In this document: positions 18,027 through 27,295 of the stretch, one piece after another
Layout: every line of letters begins with the position of its first letter
Numbering within the stretch: the stretch's first letter is position 1
NCBI GenBank assembly: GCA_028704415.1
Contig: JAQWFM010000004.1
Coordinates: 1-64,000 of the forward strand
From: Oscillospiraceae bacterium
GTDB lineage: Bacteria; Bacillota; Clostridia; Saccharofermentanales; Fastidiosipilaceae
Direction of reading: 5' to 3'
Length of the DNA stretch: 64,000 bases
Translations under genes and position numbers: made by a program
Notes under the pieces: generated by a model
What the model was told of the DNA's origin: nothing
Databases searched by the model: none
What the model saw: only the letters and a program-made list of their open reading frames with translations

Positions 18027-18063
18027 AAAATCCCCGGTTCAGAACCGAACCGGGGATTTTTTT
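18027..18063. terminator. Bidirectional terminator between ilvC and the feo operon
   Basis: Fourteen-base arms AAAATCCCCGGTTC and GAACCGGGGATTTT with a six-base loop. T runs occur at both ends when read on the respective strand, so it can end ilvC transcripts and those of the minus-strand feo operon. Confidence 0.9.
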
Positions 18064-18118
18064 GTCTGCGCTGCGCTGCCGCAGCCCTGGGTTAGCTTCA
18101 GGCTGGAGACAGCAGGCC

Positions 18119-18463
18119 TCAGGCGTGTGGCTGCGTCGGTTTATTCTGTTTTGCTGTCCGCTGGGCTAAAGCTGCCTGATGCAGTTTTTTAAGCTCCGCG
18201 TCACTCATATGTTCCAGCCGGCTGGCTTCCCTGCGCTCTTCGGCGCTGCTGCCACAGCAGGCGCTGCTGCCGCCGGAGCAACCGGTGCAGCCGCCGCAGG
18301 ACAGATGGCCTGACTTACGGCCTTTCCATAAGCGCCAGACCACCAGAGCAACCAGTAAAGCTAATATGATCAGCACCACGACATCCGATCCATTCACGCC
18401 TGCCATAACTAACAGCCCTGCATTCATATTTTCCAGAGTAGCTAAACTTAAAGCCTCATACAT
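18119..18463 (-). CDS. FeoB-associated Cys-rich membrane protein
   Basis: A 114-residue protein with one membrane helix (about residues 26-43, 'DVVVLIILALLVALVVWRLW') followed by a basic stretch and a Cys cluster 'CGGCTGCSGGSSACC', then a charged tail. This layout is typical of the small Cys-rich proteins found after feoB in Clostridia; the cysteines may bind iron or accept electrons. The start at 18463 has AAAGGA upstream; an inner ATG at 18406 would leave a shorter protein that fits the core family better. Confidence 0.75.
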   Translation of the reverse strand: MYEALSLATLENMNAGLLVMAGVNGSDVVVLIILALLVALVVWRLWKGRKSGHLSCGGCTGCSGGSSACCGSSAEERREASRLEHMSDAELKKLHQAALAQRTAKQNKPTQPHA

Positions 18464-18595
18464 AATTCCGGCTTCCTTTCTGTCTTTGGCGGATAATCAT
18501 CGTCAGTCCCGGTGACTTCCTCACCTCTATATTGTAGTTACCTGCTTCTAACTAAGCTGTCAGATTGGTGACGGTTTACCGCCTTGGCTGAACCT

Positions 18596-18630
18596 AACAA
18601 GGCGTGTCCCTTTACAGGTCACGCCTTGTT
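18596..18630. repeat. Inverted repeat after the feoB-coupled peptide
   Basis: AACAAGGCGTG and CACGCCTTGTT form an 11-base stem around a 13-base loop just past the small-peptide stop. No T run follows on the minus strand, so it may stabilise or process the feoAB transcript rather than terminate it. Confidence 0.6.
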
Positions 18631-18634
18631 GCCG

Positions 18635-18748
18635 TTATTTTTTCTTTTTAAAAAAACCAATAGTAATTCTGATACCGATAATAAACAGCACAGCCAAAAC
18701 CAGTAGAACGATAATGTCGGCAGTACCCAGGGTTAAGTTGGTTCTCAT
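18635..18748 (-). CDS. 37-residue single-span membrane peptide coupled to feoB
   Basis: An open frame whose ATG (18746-18748) overlaps the feoB stop as ATGA, the classical coupling overlap. The product begins MRTNLTLGTADIIVLLVL, has one strong hydrophobic helix (about residues 11-32) and ends in FFKKKK, giving a positive-inside anchor. It is a short companion of FeoB in the same position where other bacteria have FeoC or small Feo-associated peptides, but I see no homology to FeoC. The overlap, composition and topology support a real gene. Confidence 0.7.
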   Translation of the reverse strand: MRTNLTLGTADIIVLLVLAVLFIIGIRITIGFFKKKK

Positions 18749-20907
18749 TTAGAATAGACTGCTCCTGCTACCGTTCCCAGCTTTTTCTGGTATGGATTGC
18801 GGCGGAAGAGGAGATAAAGCACACCGGCCAGCACAATGAAGGCTGCCACAGTGGCGGCAGAGAAGCCAATCTCACCCGTGAATAAGCCGCCAATCTGGTA
18901 AACCATCAAGGCCAGGCAGTAGGAGGCCACATTTTGGAAGAGGATGCCAAACCAGAAGAACTTCCGGTTGCCCATCTCACGTGCCAGGGTTGAAATAGCG
19001 GCCAGGCAGGGAGAGTCAAAGAGGTTGAAGTACAGGAAGGAAATGGCCGCCAGGCTGGTGGGGAAGAAAGCGGCAAACTGTGCGTGCATTGAAGAGGCAT
19101 ACTCCTCAACTTCGCCCAGACCGGACAGAACGCCCATGGTCGAGACAATGCCTTCCTTAGCGACAAAGCCGGACAGCGTTGAGGCCACGGCCTGCCAGGT
19201 GCCAAAGCCAACCGGGACAAAGATCCAGGCAATAGCGCCGCCAATGACCGCCAGGAAGCTGGCCTCTGTGTCCACCAGGCCAAAGACACCATCCTGGATA
19301 CCAAAGCTGCCCAGGAACCACATGACCACACAGCAGAGGAACAGGATCGTACCGGCTTTTTTCAGGAAAGCCCAGACGCGTTCCCATACATGCAGCAACA
19401 CGCCCTTAACAGACGGGATATGGTACTGCGGCAACTCCATAACAAACGGAGCGGGGTCACCGGCAAAGATTTTGAACTTCTTCATGATGACGCAGCTGAT
19501 AATTACCATGGCGATACCCGAAAAATACATCAGCGGAGCCATCCACCAGACCCCACCCATCAGGAAGCCGCCAATGACCGCAATAACCGGGAGTTTGGCG
19601 CCGCAGGGAATAAAGGTGGTGGTGATCATGGTCATGCGACGGTCTTTTTCATTTTCAATCGTACGAGAAGACATGATGGCCGGCACGCCGCAGCCGGAAG
19701 AGATCAGGAAAGGGATGAAACTTTTGCCGGACAAACCAAAGCGGCGGAAAATCCGGTCCATAATGAAAGCCACACGGGCCATATAGCCGCAGTCTTCCAA
19801 AATAGACAAGAACAGGAAGACGATAGCCATCTGCGGTGCAAAGCCGATCGGAGCGGCCAGGCCGCCGATAATACCGTCAACCACCAAAGAGTTGACCCAT
19901 TCGGCTGCCCCAATATTGGTCAGGAAGTTGCTGACGCCCGGCTGTATCCAGCCGCCAAATAAAGTATCATTGGTCCAGTCCGTCACGATTGTACCCAGGG
20001 AGGTGACGGAGACATAGTAGACCAGGAACATCACCAGCGCAAAAATCGGGAGAGCCAGCCAGCGGTTAGTCACCACTTTATCGATCCGGTCAGATGTGGA
20101 TAAATGTCCGGCGGACTTCTTTTTATAGCAGGCCTTCATGATCGTAGCAATGTAGACATACCGCTCATTGGTAATGATGCTTTCAGCGTCATCATCCATT
20201 TCTGACTCGGCAGCCTTAATGTCCTGTTCAATGTGATCCAGCGTAGCCTGCGGAATATTCAGCTGAGCCAGGACCTTTTCATCCCGTTCAAAGATTTTTA
20301 CGGCGTACCAGCGCTGCTGTTCTGCCGGCACCCCGTTTAATTCTGCCTCTTCAATATGCGCGATGGCGTGTTCCACCGGGCCGGAAAAGGTATGCAGCGG
20401 CAGCGGATGCGGTGATTGAGCGGCGGCCACGGCAGCCTGGGCTACTTCATTGATCCCCGTCCCTTTTAAAGCTGAAATCTCAATTATCGGGCAGCCTAAT
20501 TCACGGCTCAGTTCCTTGATGTTAATATGATCGCCATTCTTGCGAACCAGATCCACCATATTAATGGCAATCACAACCGGTATGCCCAGCTCCATCAGCT
20601 GAGTGGTTAAATACAGGTTGCGCTCCAGGTTAGTACCGTCAACAATGTTCAAAACAACATCAGGGCGCTCTGCGACCAGATAATTACGGGATACAACCTC
20701 TTCCAGCGTGTAGGGCGACAGAGAATAAATGCCCGGCAAATCCTCAATAATCACGTCATCATATTTTTTGAGTTTGCCTTCTTTTTTTTCAACTGTGACA
20801 CCCGGCCAGTTGCCAACATATTGGTTGGATCCAGTCAGCGCGTTAAACAAGGTGGTCTTGCCGCTGTTTGGGTTGCCTGCCAGGGCGATCTTAATTACCT
20901 TACCCAT
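18745..20907 (-). CDS. feoB: Ferrous iron transporter FeoB
   Basis: A 720-residue Fe2+ transporter. The cytoplasmic G domain carries G1 'GNPNSGKTTLFNALTG', G3 'DLPGIYSLSPY' and G4 'INMVD', followed by a helical GDI region up to about residue 270. The membrane part has the two Gate regions, with 'FLISSGCGVPAIMSSRT' in the first. The length is usual. Two FeoA genes lie just upstream and a small peptide overlaps the end. Expected to be the main iron importer of an anaerobe. Confidence 0.97.
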   Translation of the reverse strand: MGKVIKIALAGNPNSGKTTLFNALTGSNQYVGNWPGVTVEKKEGKLKKYDDVIIEDLPGIYSLSPYTLEEVVSRNYLVAERPDVVLNIVDGTNLERNLYLTTQLMELGIPVVIAINMVDLVRKNGDHINIKELSRELGCPIIEISALKGTGINEVAQAAVAAAQSPHPLPLHTFSGPVEHAIAHIEEAELNGVPAEQQRWYAVKIFERDEKVLAQLNIPQATLDHIEQDIKAAESEMDDDAESIITNERYVYIATIMKACYKKKSAGHLSTSDRIDKVVTNRWLALPIFALVMFLVYYVSVTSLGTIVTDWTNDTLFGGWIQPGVSNFLTNIGAAEWVNSLVVDGIIGGLAAPIGFAPQMAIVFLFLSILEDCGYMARVAFIMDRIFRRFGLSGKSFIPFLISSGCGVPAIMSSRTIENEKDRRMTMITTTFIPCGAKLPVIAVIGGFLMGGVWWMAPLMYFSGIAMVIISCVIMKKFKIFAGDPAPFVMELPQYHIPSVKGVLLHVWERVWAFLKKAGTILFLCCVVMWFLGSFGIQDGVFGLVDTEASFLAVIGGAIAWIFVPVGFGTWQAVASTLSGFVAKEGIVSTMGVLSGLGEVEEYASSMHAQFAAFFPTSLAAISFLYFNLFDSPCLAAISTLAREMGNRKFFWFGILFQNVASYCLALMVYQIGGLFTGEIGFSAATVAAFIVLAGVLYLLFRRNPYQKKLGTVAGAVYSK

Positions 20908-20963
20908 GATTCCTCTCTCCTTTTAGTGTTGCTCTTTTTTGTGGAAAGTACATGCAGCAGCGG

Positions 20964-21191
20964 TCAGGCCACTTCAATGTTTTCTGCCTCATCCTTCCGG
21001 ATAGAAAGCTCATAGCCACGGACGGTTACCTCAATAGGATCTCCTAAAGGCGCAACTTTACGGACATAGATTTCCACCCCCTTGGTAATCCCCATATCCA
21101 TGATGCGGCGCTTTAGCGCGCCCTGGCCATGGAGTTTTACGACCGTGGCAGTTTCTCCGATTCCAGCCTGCTTGAGTGTCTTCATTTTCAC
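20964..21191 (-). CDS. feoA: FeoA-domain protein (proximal to feoB)
   Basis: A 75-residue SH3-like FeoA domain. Motifs: 'KQAGIGETATVVKLHGQGALKRRIMDMG' in the first half and 'PLGDPIEVTVRGYELSIRKDEAENIEV' at the end. FeoA supports FeoB in the membrane complex. GGAGAGGG precedes the ATG. Confidence 0.93.
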   Translation of the reverse strand: MKMKTLKQAGIGETATVVKLHGQGALKRRIMDMGITKGVEIYVRKVAPLGDPIEVTVRGYELSIRKDEAENIEVA

Positions 21192-21236
21192 CCTCTCCTT
21201 TTTTGGCTCAGAAAATCAAGTTCTCCAAGTCAAACA

Positions 21237-21449
21237 TCAAATCATTATTTTGCCAGCCATTTCACGGCTGATAGCAACACGAGATTCCTTAACGTTAACG
21301 ATCAGATTACCTGCAATGGTGGATACGATAGTCACGTTGCCGCCGGCAACAAACCCCAGATCTTCTAAATGTTTTTTAACTTCAGGTGAACCACCGACTT
21401 TAAGAATAATGTTCTCATCACCCACATTTGCCAGAATTAGAGGCATCAT
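21237..21449 (-). CDS. feoA: FeoA-domain protein (first gene of the feo operon)
   Basis: A 70-residue FeoA paralogue: 'GSPEVKKHLEDLGFVAGGNVTIVSTIAGNLIVNVKESRVAIS' shows the family pattern in its LGF and final strand. ATG at 21449 follows AAGGAG by five bases; a frame from 21509 has no such site. Two consecutive FeoA genes before feoB are common in Clostridia. Confidence 0.9.
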   Translation of the reverse strand: MMPLILANVGDENIILKVGGSPEVKKHLEDLGFVAGGNVTIVSTIAGNLIVNVKESRVAISREMAGKIMI

Positions 21450-21535
21450 ATAAACTCCTTCTGCAGTGGCAGGGACCAGTCGCCCTGACTGCCCGGTTAG
21501 CACAGCCAAATAGTTAGCTTACGTTAACCGTTACT

Positions 21536-21564
21536 AATTTACCCCCGCTAACTCATATTGTCAA
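21536..21564 (-). promoter_or_regulatory. Promoter of the feo operon
   Basis: On the minus strand, TTGACA, a 17-base spacer, TAAATT. Between it and the first gene lies an imperfect dyad centred on GTTAAC with outer TTAG/CTAA (about 21512-21535), which could be a site for a DtxR/MntR-type or other metal regulator; it does not resemble a Fur box. Confidence 0.7.
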
Positions 21565-21766
21565 CCAGCCAAAACAGCCAATTTAGCGGATAGCAATTAT
21601 TCCTGGCAAATCATCAGATTTAGCACACAATCAGGTCGTTTTTTTGCCGGATTAAGCATAACTGACCGGCTGCATTTTTTTAGCGGGCAGCCTACCTGTT
21701 CAGCCTGTCCTAAACAAGCTATCATTATAACCATGAGCACAGTAGGCATAAGGAGGAGCTGCATAT

Positions 21767-22372
21767 ATGAGTGATACCCGTGAGCAGGTCACGCAAAAAG
21801 TCATACTACTTTATATTGCTTCCAGTCTGCCAGGTCTGACCCAGGATGAACTGCTGCAGATTGCCCTGGGCACTATGTATATGGACTACTTTACTTTTTC
21901 AGAGCTTTACCGGCAGCTTTTAGCCAACGCTTTCCTGACTCAGGCCCAGCGCAAGGGCGAAACAGAGCGGGACAGCAATGGGCAGCCCATCTGGCGCTGT
22001 GATATTACCCCGCAGGGACAGCAGATTTTAGATTCGCTTTCCGGCACGTTACCGCTGCCGCTGCGGCACCACTTAAGTGAGACAGTCCGTCAGTACCGGC
22101 ATCAGCTGGCGGATGAAGCCAGCTGCCGGGCCAGTTATTTGCCGGACGAGCAGGGCCGATACAAAGTTCTGCTAACGCTGCAGGATAAGCAAGACGTACT
22201 CTTTGAACTGTCGGCCGTTGTGCCTGAAGAGCATCTGGCCCGGCAGATCACGGAGCGCTGGCAGCAACAGCATGAGGCCCTGTATCCGCGGCTGCTGCAG
22301 TTACTGCTGAACAATCAAGCCAATCCTGCGCCGCAGCCTGAGCTCCGGCCGGTGCCGCCCGCCGGTGACTAA
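21767..22372 (+). CDS. DUF4364-family protein
   Basis: A 201-residue protein of the DUF4364 type seen in Clostridia: a winged-helix-like N terminus ('KVILLYIASSLPGLTQDELLQIAL' and 'MDYFTFSELYRQLLANAFL') and a C-terminal part rich in Gln and Leu. Likely a small DNA-binding regulator from its fold, but no target is known. GGAGGAG precedes the start. It stands alone between the feo and rubredoxin genes. Confidence 0.75.
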   Translation: MSDTREQVTQKVILLYIASSLPGLTQDELLQIALGTMYMDYFTFSELYRQLLANAFLTQAQRKGETERDSNGQPIWRCDITPQGQQILDSLSGTLPLPLRHHLSETVRQYRHQLADEASCRASYLPDEQGRYKVLLTLQDKQDVLFELSAVVPEEHLARQITERWQQQHEALYPRLLQLLLNNQANPAPQPELRPVPPAGD

Positions 22373-22403
22373 ACAGCCACAGTAGACCGCGGCAGGAGAC
22401 TCA

Positions 22404-22440
22404 CAAAAAAACGGTGCTGCCCTGAAAAGGCAACACCGTT
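22404..22440 (-). terminator. Terminator after the rubredoxin gene
   Basis: On the minus strand, AACGGTGTTGCC and GGCAGCACCGTT pair with one G-U and are followed by seven T. It serves the minus-strand rubredoxin gene, and may also end the plus-strand DUF4364 transcript. Between 22441 and 22566 nothing else was seen. Confidence 0.85.
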
Positions 22441-22566
22441 AATCTGACTCAGGACTTTAATTGACTGACACCGTCTGTCCCTGCATATTGAGCGGCGCCC
22501 GGGGCACCAGCCCATATAATAGCGGATCAGACTTACTGTCATCAGGCAATTAGCTACCGGAGCGGT

Positions 22567-22728
22567 TTAGTCAACCGGGCTGAACTGATCTTTGCTGGCA
22601 CCGCACAGCGGGCAGGTCCAGTCTTCCGGTAAATCAGCAAAGGCGGTGCCGGCAGCAATATCATTATCCTCATCGCCTACTTCAGGGTCATAAATATAGC
22701 CGCACAGATCGCATACATACTTTTGCAT
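22567..22728 (-). CDS. rd: Rubredoxin
   Basis: A 53-residue rubredoxin with the two iron-binding knuckles CDLCGY near residue 6 and CPLCGA near residue 39, plus the conserved 'YIYDPEVGD' and 'LPEDWTCP'. One Fe is held by four Cys. It carries electrons in anaerobes, often to reductases that remove oxygen or peroxide. GGGAGG lies nine bases before ATG. It appears to be a single gene with its own terminator. Confidence 0.97.
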   Translation of the reverse strand: MQKYVCDLCGYIYDPEVGDEDNDIAAGTAFADLPEDWTCPLCGASKDQFSPVD

Positions 22729-22805
22729 AAGTTAATCCTCCCATCAAGTTACAGAAAGCTTTTACTTCCCATATATCTGTTATTATAAATCATTTCAACG
22801 CATGC

Positions 22806-22827
22806 AAATGTGTCCCCGGACACATTT
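22806..22827. repeat. Perfect inverted repeat between yhbY and rubredoxin
   Basis: Ten-base arms AAATGTGTCC and GGACACATTT separated by two C. It lies about 80 bases upstream of the rubredoxin start and 40 bases after the yhbY stop. It could end the yhbY transcript weakly or act as an operator for rubredoxin. Confidence 0.7.
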
Positions 22828-22869
22828 CCCGGTGGTTACAGCGCCGGCGGCTCAGTCCGGGGCACGCAA

Positions 22870-23169
22870 TCACGCCAGTACCAGAGCCCGGCCCTGTCTG
22901 GCCAGGGTCTCTGACCGGCGATACAAAATCAGCTTACGGCCAATCTTAGCCACGACCTCGGCGCGGGTATCTCCGGCCAGACTTGCCGCCAGCTGAGCGG
23001 CGGTTTCCGGGGCGGAATCCAGCACTGAGAGCTTAATTAGTTCATGTGCTTCCAGATACTCATCCACATGTTGCACCAGATGAGCATTGTAGCCCTCTTT
23101 ACCAATCTGAAAAACCGGCTGCAAATTCACTGCCAGGCTTCTGAGTCTGGCTCTTTCTTTACTTGTCAT
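22870..23169 (-). CDS. yhbY: CRM-domain RNA-binding protein YhbY
   Basis: A 99-residue CRM-domain protein, linked to ribosome assembly. It has 'KERARLRSLAVNLQPVFQIGKEG' read in two parts and 'HELIKLSVLDSAPE'. It follows obgE with a 14-base gap, its usual place in Bacillota. Confidence 0.93.
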   Translation of the reverse strand: MTSKERARLRSLAVNLQPVFQIGKEGYNAHLVQHVDEYLEAHELIKLSVLDSAPETAAQLAASLAGDTRAEVVAKIGRKLILYRRSETLARQGRALVLA

Positions 23170-23183
23170 AATTCATCCTTTCA

Positions 23184-24491
<1,308 letters not shown>

Positions 24492-24497
24492 CTAAAA

Positions 24498-24560
24498 AAG
24501 GCGCGGACAGGAGCTGCTGCACGTTTGCCGCAACCCGTGTCCGTACCCTGCTGTTAAAGG
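24498..24560 (-). terminator. Possible attenuating terminator between rpmA and obgE
   Basis: On the minus strand, CGGACA and TGTCCG bracket a long loop and are followed by GCGCC and six T. The pairing is imperfect and the loop is long, so partial termination is more likely than full. Confidence 0.45.
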
Positions 24561-24580
24561 TAACTGGCTGATGTACCGTG

Positions 24581-24862
24581 TCAGGCCTGAGGATAAACGC
24601 TGACCTTGGTACGGGCTTTATCCAGACGCTCAAACTTAACATTGCCGGCCACCAGGGCAAAAAGGGTATCGTCTTTGCCTTTGCCGACATTTTCACCCGG
24701 ATGAATTTTGGTGCCGCGCTGGCGGACAATAATGCTGCCGGCCAGGACTGGCTGACCGTCTCCGCACTTGGTGCCCAGGCGCTTGCTCTGGGAATCACGG
24801 CCGTTTTTGGTGGAACCCAAACCTTTTTTATGCGCCAGTAACTGTAAATCAACTTTGAACAT
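24581..24862 (-). CDS. rpmA: 50S ribosomal protein L27 with cleavable N-terminal extension
   Basis: A 93-residue L27 that reaches the peptidyl-transferase centre. It begins [14 protein letters not shown]: the Bacillota-type extension ending in LQLLA, which must be cut off by Prp protease before HKKG to give the mature N terminus. The remaining motifs are standard ('[27 protein letters not shown]' in two parts). The cognate protease gene lies immediately upstream. Confidence 0.96.
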   Translation of the reverse strand: MFKVDLQLLAHKKGLGSTKNGRDSQSKRLGTKCGDGQPVLAGSIIVRQRGTKIHPGENVGKGKDDTLFALVAGNVKFERLDKARTKVSVYPQA

Positions 24863-24891
24863 GCTTCCGACCTCCCGGATATATTACCGTT

Positions 24892-25254
24892 TTAACGGTT
24901 TGACGGCTGCGCTTGCGTCTGCTCATCCTTCACGCTGACGTAGCGCTGACCGTAACTGAATTCAATCTGTTTGCAGCCCAGGGCCGCAACTGACATGATG
25001 GTGGCTGCCTGCGCCTGCTGCTGCCGTGATAAGGGCTCAGGGTCCGGCAGCTCAAGCATAATATCGCCCTCATGGATTGTGGTCAGCGGCTCTATGCCTG
25101 CCAGGTCCGTCAACGCTGCAATGCAGGTGGTCAGGACAGCAGTTACAGCCGCACAGATAATATCTTCACCATTAGGGGCATAACCAGCATGACCGCGGGC
25201 CTCAATGCGCCGGATCTGCTGCTGCTCATCCCGGGTCACGTCAACTTTTATCAC
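24892..25254 (-). CDS. prp: Ribosomal-processing cysteine protease Prp
   Basis: A 120-residue Prp. It removes the N-terminal extension of L27. Catalytic features are 'ARGHAGYAPNGEDIICAAVTAV', in which the His and Cys form the dyad, read here in two parts. The gene sits between rplU and rpmA, as in other Bacillota. Confidence 0.93.
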   Translation of the reverse strand: MIKVDVTRDEQQQIRRIEARGHAGYAPNGEDIICAAVTAVLTTCIAALTDLAGIEPLTTIHEGDIMLELPDPEPLSRQQQAQAATIMSVAALGCKQIEFSYGQRYVSVKDEQTQAQPSNR

Positions 25255-25266
25255 CGTCAGCTCCGC

Positions 25267-25572
25267 TCAGGCAATGGTTTTAATAGCTACGCGGGTATAA
25301 GGCTGGCGATGGCCCTGTTTACGGCGATAGCCCTTTTTAGCCTTGTACTTAAAGATCACAATCTTTTTACCGCGGCCTTGCTTAACCACCTCAGCGGTAA
25401 CCTTAACGCCGGCGGTTTCACTGCCCACCTTAAGTCCGGACTCATCCGAAACAGCCAGCACCTGATCAAACTCAACCGTAGTGCCTGGCTCAGCCGCCAG
25501 CTTTTCAACCAGAATTTCATCACCCACAGCAACCTTGTACTGTTTGCCGCCGGTTATAATAATGGCGTACAT
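25267..25572 (-). CDS. rplU: 50S ribosomal protein L21
   Basis: A 101-residue L21 with the standard start [14 protein letters not shown] and C-terminal '[19 protein letters not shown]'. The ATG at 25572 gives this conserved N terminus; GGAGG lies 11 bases upstream, and another ATG three codons before is too close to it. First gene of the rplU-prp-rpmA-obgE-yhbY operon. Confidence 0.95.
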   Translation of the reverse strand: MYAIIITGGKQYKVAVGDEILVEKLAAEPGTTVEFDQVLAVSDESGLKVGSETAGVKVTAEVVKQGRGKKIVIFKYKAKKGYRRKQGHRQPYTRVAIKTIA

Positions 25573-25592
25573 CTTTTGCATTACCTCCAAAA

Positions 25593-25676
25593 TAAGACTC
25601 GCTGAAGCCCCAGGCTGCTGCCATTGCCTTTAGCAACAGGCAACATTAAAAGCCCGCTTCAAGCGGTTGCCGACCA
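25593..25676 (-). ncRNA. Candidate L21 autoregulatory leader
   Basis: On the minus-strand transcript, nested helices are visible: GGCAAC pairing with GTTGCC around the small hairpin CCGCT-TGA-AGCGG, then GTTGCC/GGCAA-type repeats before the ribosome binding site. A structured leader upstream of rplU is known in Bacillota (the L21 leader). I cannot test against the covariance model, so the family call is tentative. Confidence 0.5.
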
Positions 25677-25705
25677 ATAGTATCATCCCGGCTCTTCAGC
25701 GTCAA
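25677..25705 (-). promoter_or_regulatory. Promoter of the rplU-prp-rpmA operon
   Basis: On the minus strand, TTGACG, a 17-base spacer, TACTAT with an extended TG. The -35 overlaps the stop codon of the upstream glyoxalase-like gene. Confidence 0.75.
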
Positions 25706-26070
25706 GCCCGGACGATCTCATACCAGTAGCCGTCCGGATCTTCAATAAAGTACAGGCCCATCCGGGTATTTTCAAAACAGATGCAGCCCATAGCCTGATG
25801 TTTTTGATGCGCCGCTTCATAATCCGCAGTGGCCAGGCAGATATGGGATTCATTTTCGCCTAAATCATAAGGCCTGTCCTGGTGTTCCCGCAGCCAGGTT
25901 AATTCAATCTCATAGGCTCCGTTTTGATCCGTCATAAAAGCCAGCACAAAGCTGCCGTCCGCCGCGGCCTTGCGCCGGGCTACTTTCAGACCTAAAGCGT
26001 CCTGCAAAAAAGCTATGGACCGATCCAGATCCCTGACATTCAAGTTGGTATGTTTGATAACAAAGTCCAT
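25702..26070 (-). CDS. Glyoxalase I-like VOC-family protein
   Basis: A 122-residue single-chain VOC protein that resembles lactoylglutathione lyase: 'HTNLNVRDLDRSIAFLQDALGLKV', 'YEIELTWLREH', 'ESHICLATADYEAAH' and 'GLYFIEDPDGYWYEIV'. The metal-ligand pattern His, Glu, His, Glu is complete (His7, the first Glu in YEIEL, His in SHICL, Glu in YEIV). It lies 25 bases after the metallo-beta-lactamase-fold gene, so both may work on reactive aldehydes; this is inference. Confidence 0.88.
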   Translation of the reverse strand: MDFVIKHTNLNVRDLDRSIAFLQDALGLKVARRKAAADGSFVLAFMTDQNGAYEIELTWLREHQDRPYDLGENESHICLATADYEAAHQKHQAMGCICFENTRMGLYFIEDPDGYWYEIVRA

Positions 26071-26095
26071 AAGGTTCTCCTCTTCTGCCTGACGG

Positions 26096-26863
26096 TCAAT
26101 TCAGGTCAAACGGCTCACCTGGTACAGTCATGCCCAGAACTTGCGGCGCCGGCCGCAGTGCCAGTTTTTTAAGTGACTCAGCCAGTAACTGCGGTAAATG
26201 CTCGCCCCCGTTTAAGTGCATGGGAATGAGGTAAGCGGTGGGAATTTCCCTGACAAACATGAGACAGCCACAGTCAGCCTTTTCTTCCAGTCTGGCATCC
26301 AAAGGGACAAACGCGGCTTTGACCGGCAGCGCATCCGTTTGGTCAGACGCCTGCAAATAGTGGTGGATCGCGGTAAGCTGCAACTGATAAGCGCTGCGCA
26401 CCTGCTGTGACGCCTCATCCTGCCAGTCCCAGTCATTCAGATCCCCCGCGTGAAAAAAGCTGCCGGCATCAGTTTGCAGCAAAAATGACACGCCGGCGTC
26501 AGTGGAGCCAAAGCAACGCAGATCCTTAAAACCCGGGACCGCCAGCGCGTCCCCGGACAAGTTACTGCCAGGATGCACAAAGTTGAAGCGGCGCCGGCGA
26601 TCAGCCAGTCTATCCGGGTTGATGTCCCTGCGGCACCCTTCATCCAGTATATAGGTGGTGATGACAGTATTGTCAAAATCCAGTATATCCTGATTCCAGT
26701 GGTCATAATGGTTGTGCGAAACAAAAAAGACCACTGGTTTGCCACTCAATTCAAACTCCGCAACCGCTTTGGCCGGATCTGTAAACAGATCAAAGATAAA
26801 GACAGCCTGCTCCAGTTCCACCACAAAACCGCTGTGATTCAGATAGATAATTTTTGCGCTCAT
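26096..26863 (-). CDS. Metallo-beta-lactamase-fold hydrolase
   Basis: A 255-residue MBL-fold protein with 'VSHNHYDHW' (HxHxDH metal motif), a later His-Asp 'FFHAGDLND', and a terminal 'IPMHLNGGE' that supplies a further His. It resembles UlaG/YtnP-type cytosolic hydrolases. Substrate unknown. Confidence 0.82.
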   Translation of the reverse strand: MSAKIIYLNHSGFVVELEQAVFIFDLFTDPAKAVAEFELSGKPVVFFVSHNHYDHWNQDILDFDNTVITTYILDEGCRRDINPDRLADRRRRFNFVHPGSNLSGDALAVPGFKDLRCFGSTDAGVSFLLQTDAGSFFHAGDLNDWDWQDEASQQVRSAYQLQLTAIHHYLQASDQTDALPVKAAFVPLDARLEEKADCGCLMFVREIPTAYLIPMHLNGGEHLPQLLAESLKKLALRPAPQVLGMTVPGEPFDLN

Positions 26864-27182
26864 GAACAGCTAATGCTCCTCCGCTCCTTAAAGCCGAAAA
26901 TTTTATCCTTACCAGGTAAGGTTTCCGCGGCCTGATTGATGGTATCGCTGCACTCATTTATCCTATTTCAGGGCGCCTTGCGCCTGACGCGGCGCGTTGC
27001 TCTGAAATAGTCAAAATCCGCAGTGTCAGCCAGGAGATACCCAATCTTAAGACCGAACGGATGACCGCCAAGCTTAAATTTTTAAGCTGAGCCGGTCGTA
27101 GCTGTTGTAGCTTAGCTATGATTTTATATGAGCAGCGGACAATAGTCCAGCACGTTAGCCTTTAAAGCCGCCGCCGGCAGAC
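26864..27182. other. Gene-free stretch between the MBL gene and ilvE
   Basis: About 320 bases without a convincing gene. It holds a perfect palindrome CCTTACC-A-GGTAAGG at 26906-26920, upstream of the MBL gene and a possible operator, and a second one, AGCTTAAA-TT-TTTAAGCT, at 27071-27088. No tRNA, riboswitch motif or promoter with good spacing was recognised. Confidence 0.5.
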
Positions 27183-27228
27183 AAAAAAAGCGGACAACCT
27201 GCCGGCAGACGCAGTCATCCGTTTTTTT
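27183..27228. terminator. Bidirectional terminator-like structure after ilvE
   Basis: Seven A on the left and seven T on the right flank CGGA ... TCCG, with an inner CTGCC/GGCAG palindrome. It lies about 70 bases after the ilvE stop on the minus strand. A second GC-rich inverted repeat (27256-27287) sits closer to ilvE. Confidence 0.65.
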
Positions 27229-27295
27229 ATCAGGCTAACCGGGGTAGCAGACTAACCGGGGCCAGGTTCAAATTAATGGACCAGCCCCCGGCCAA

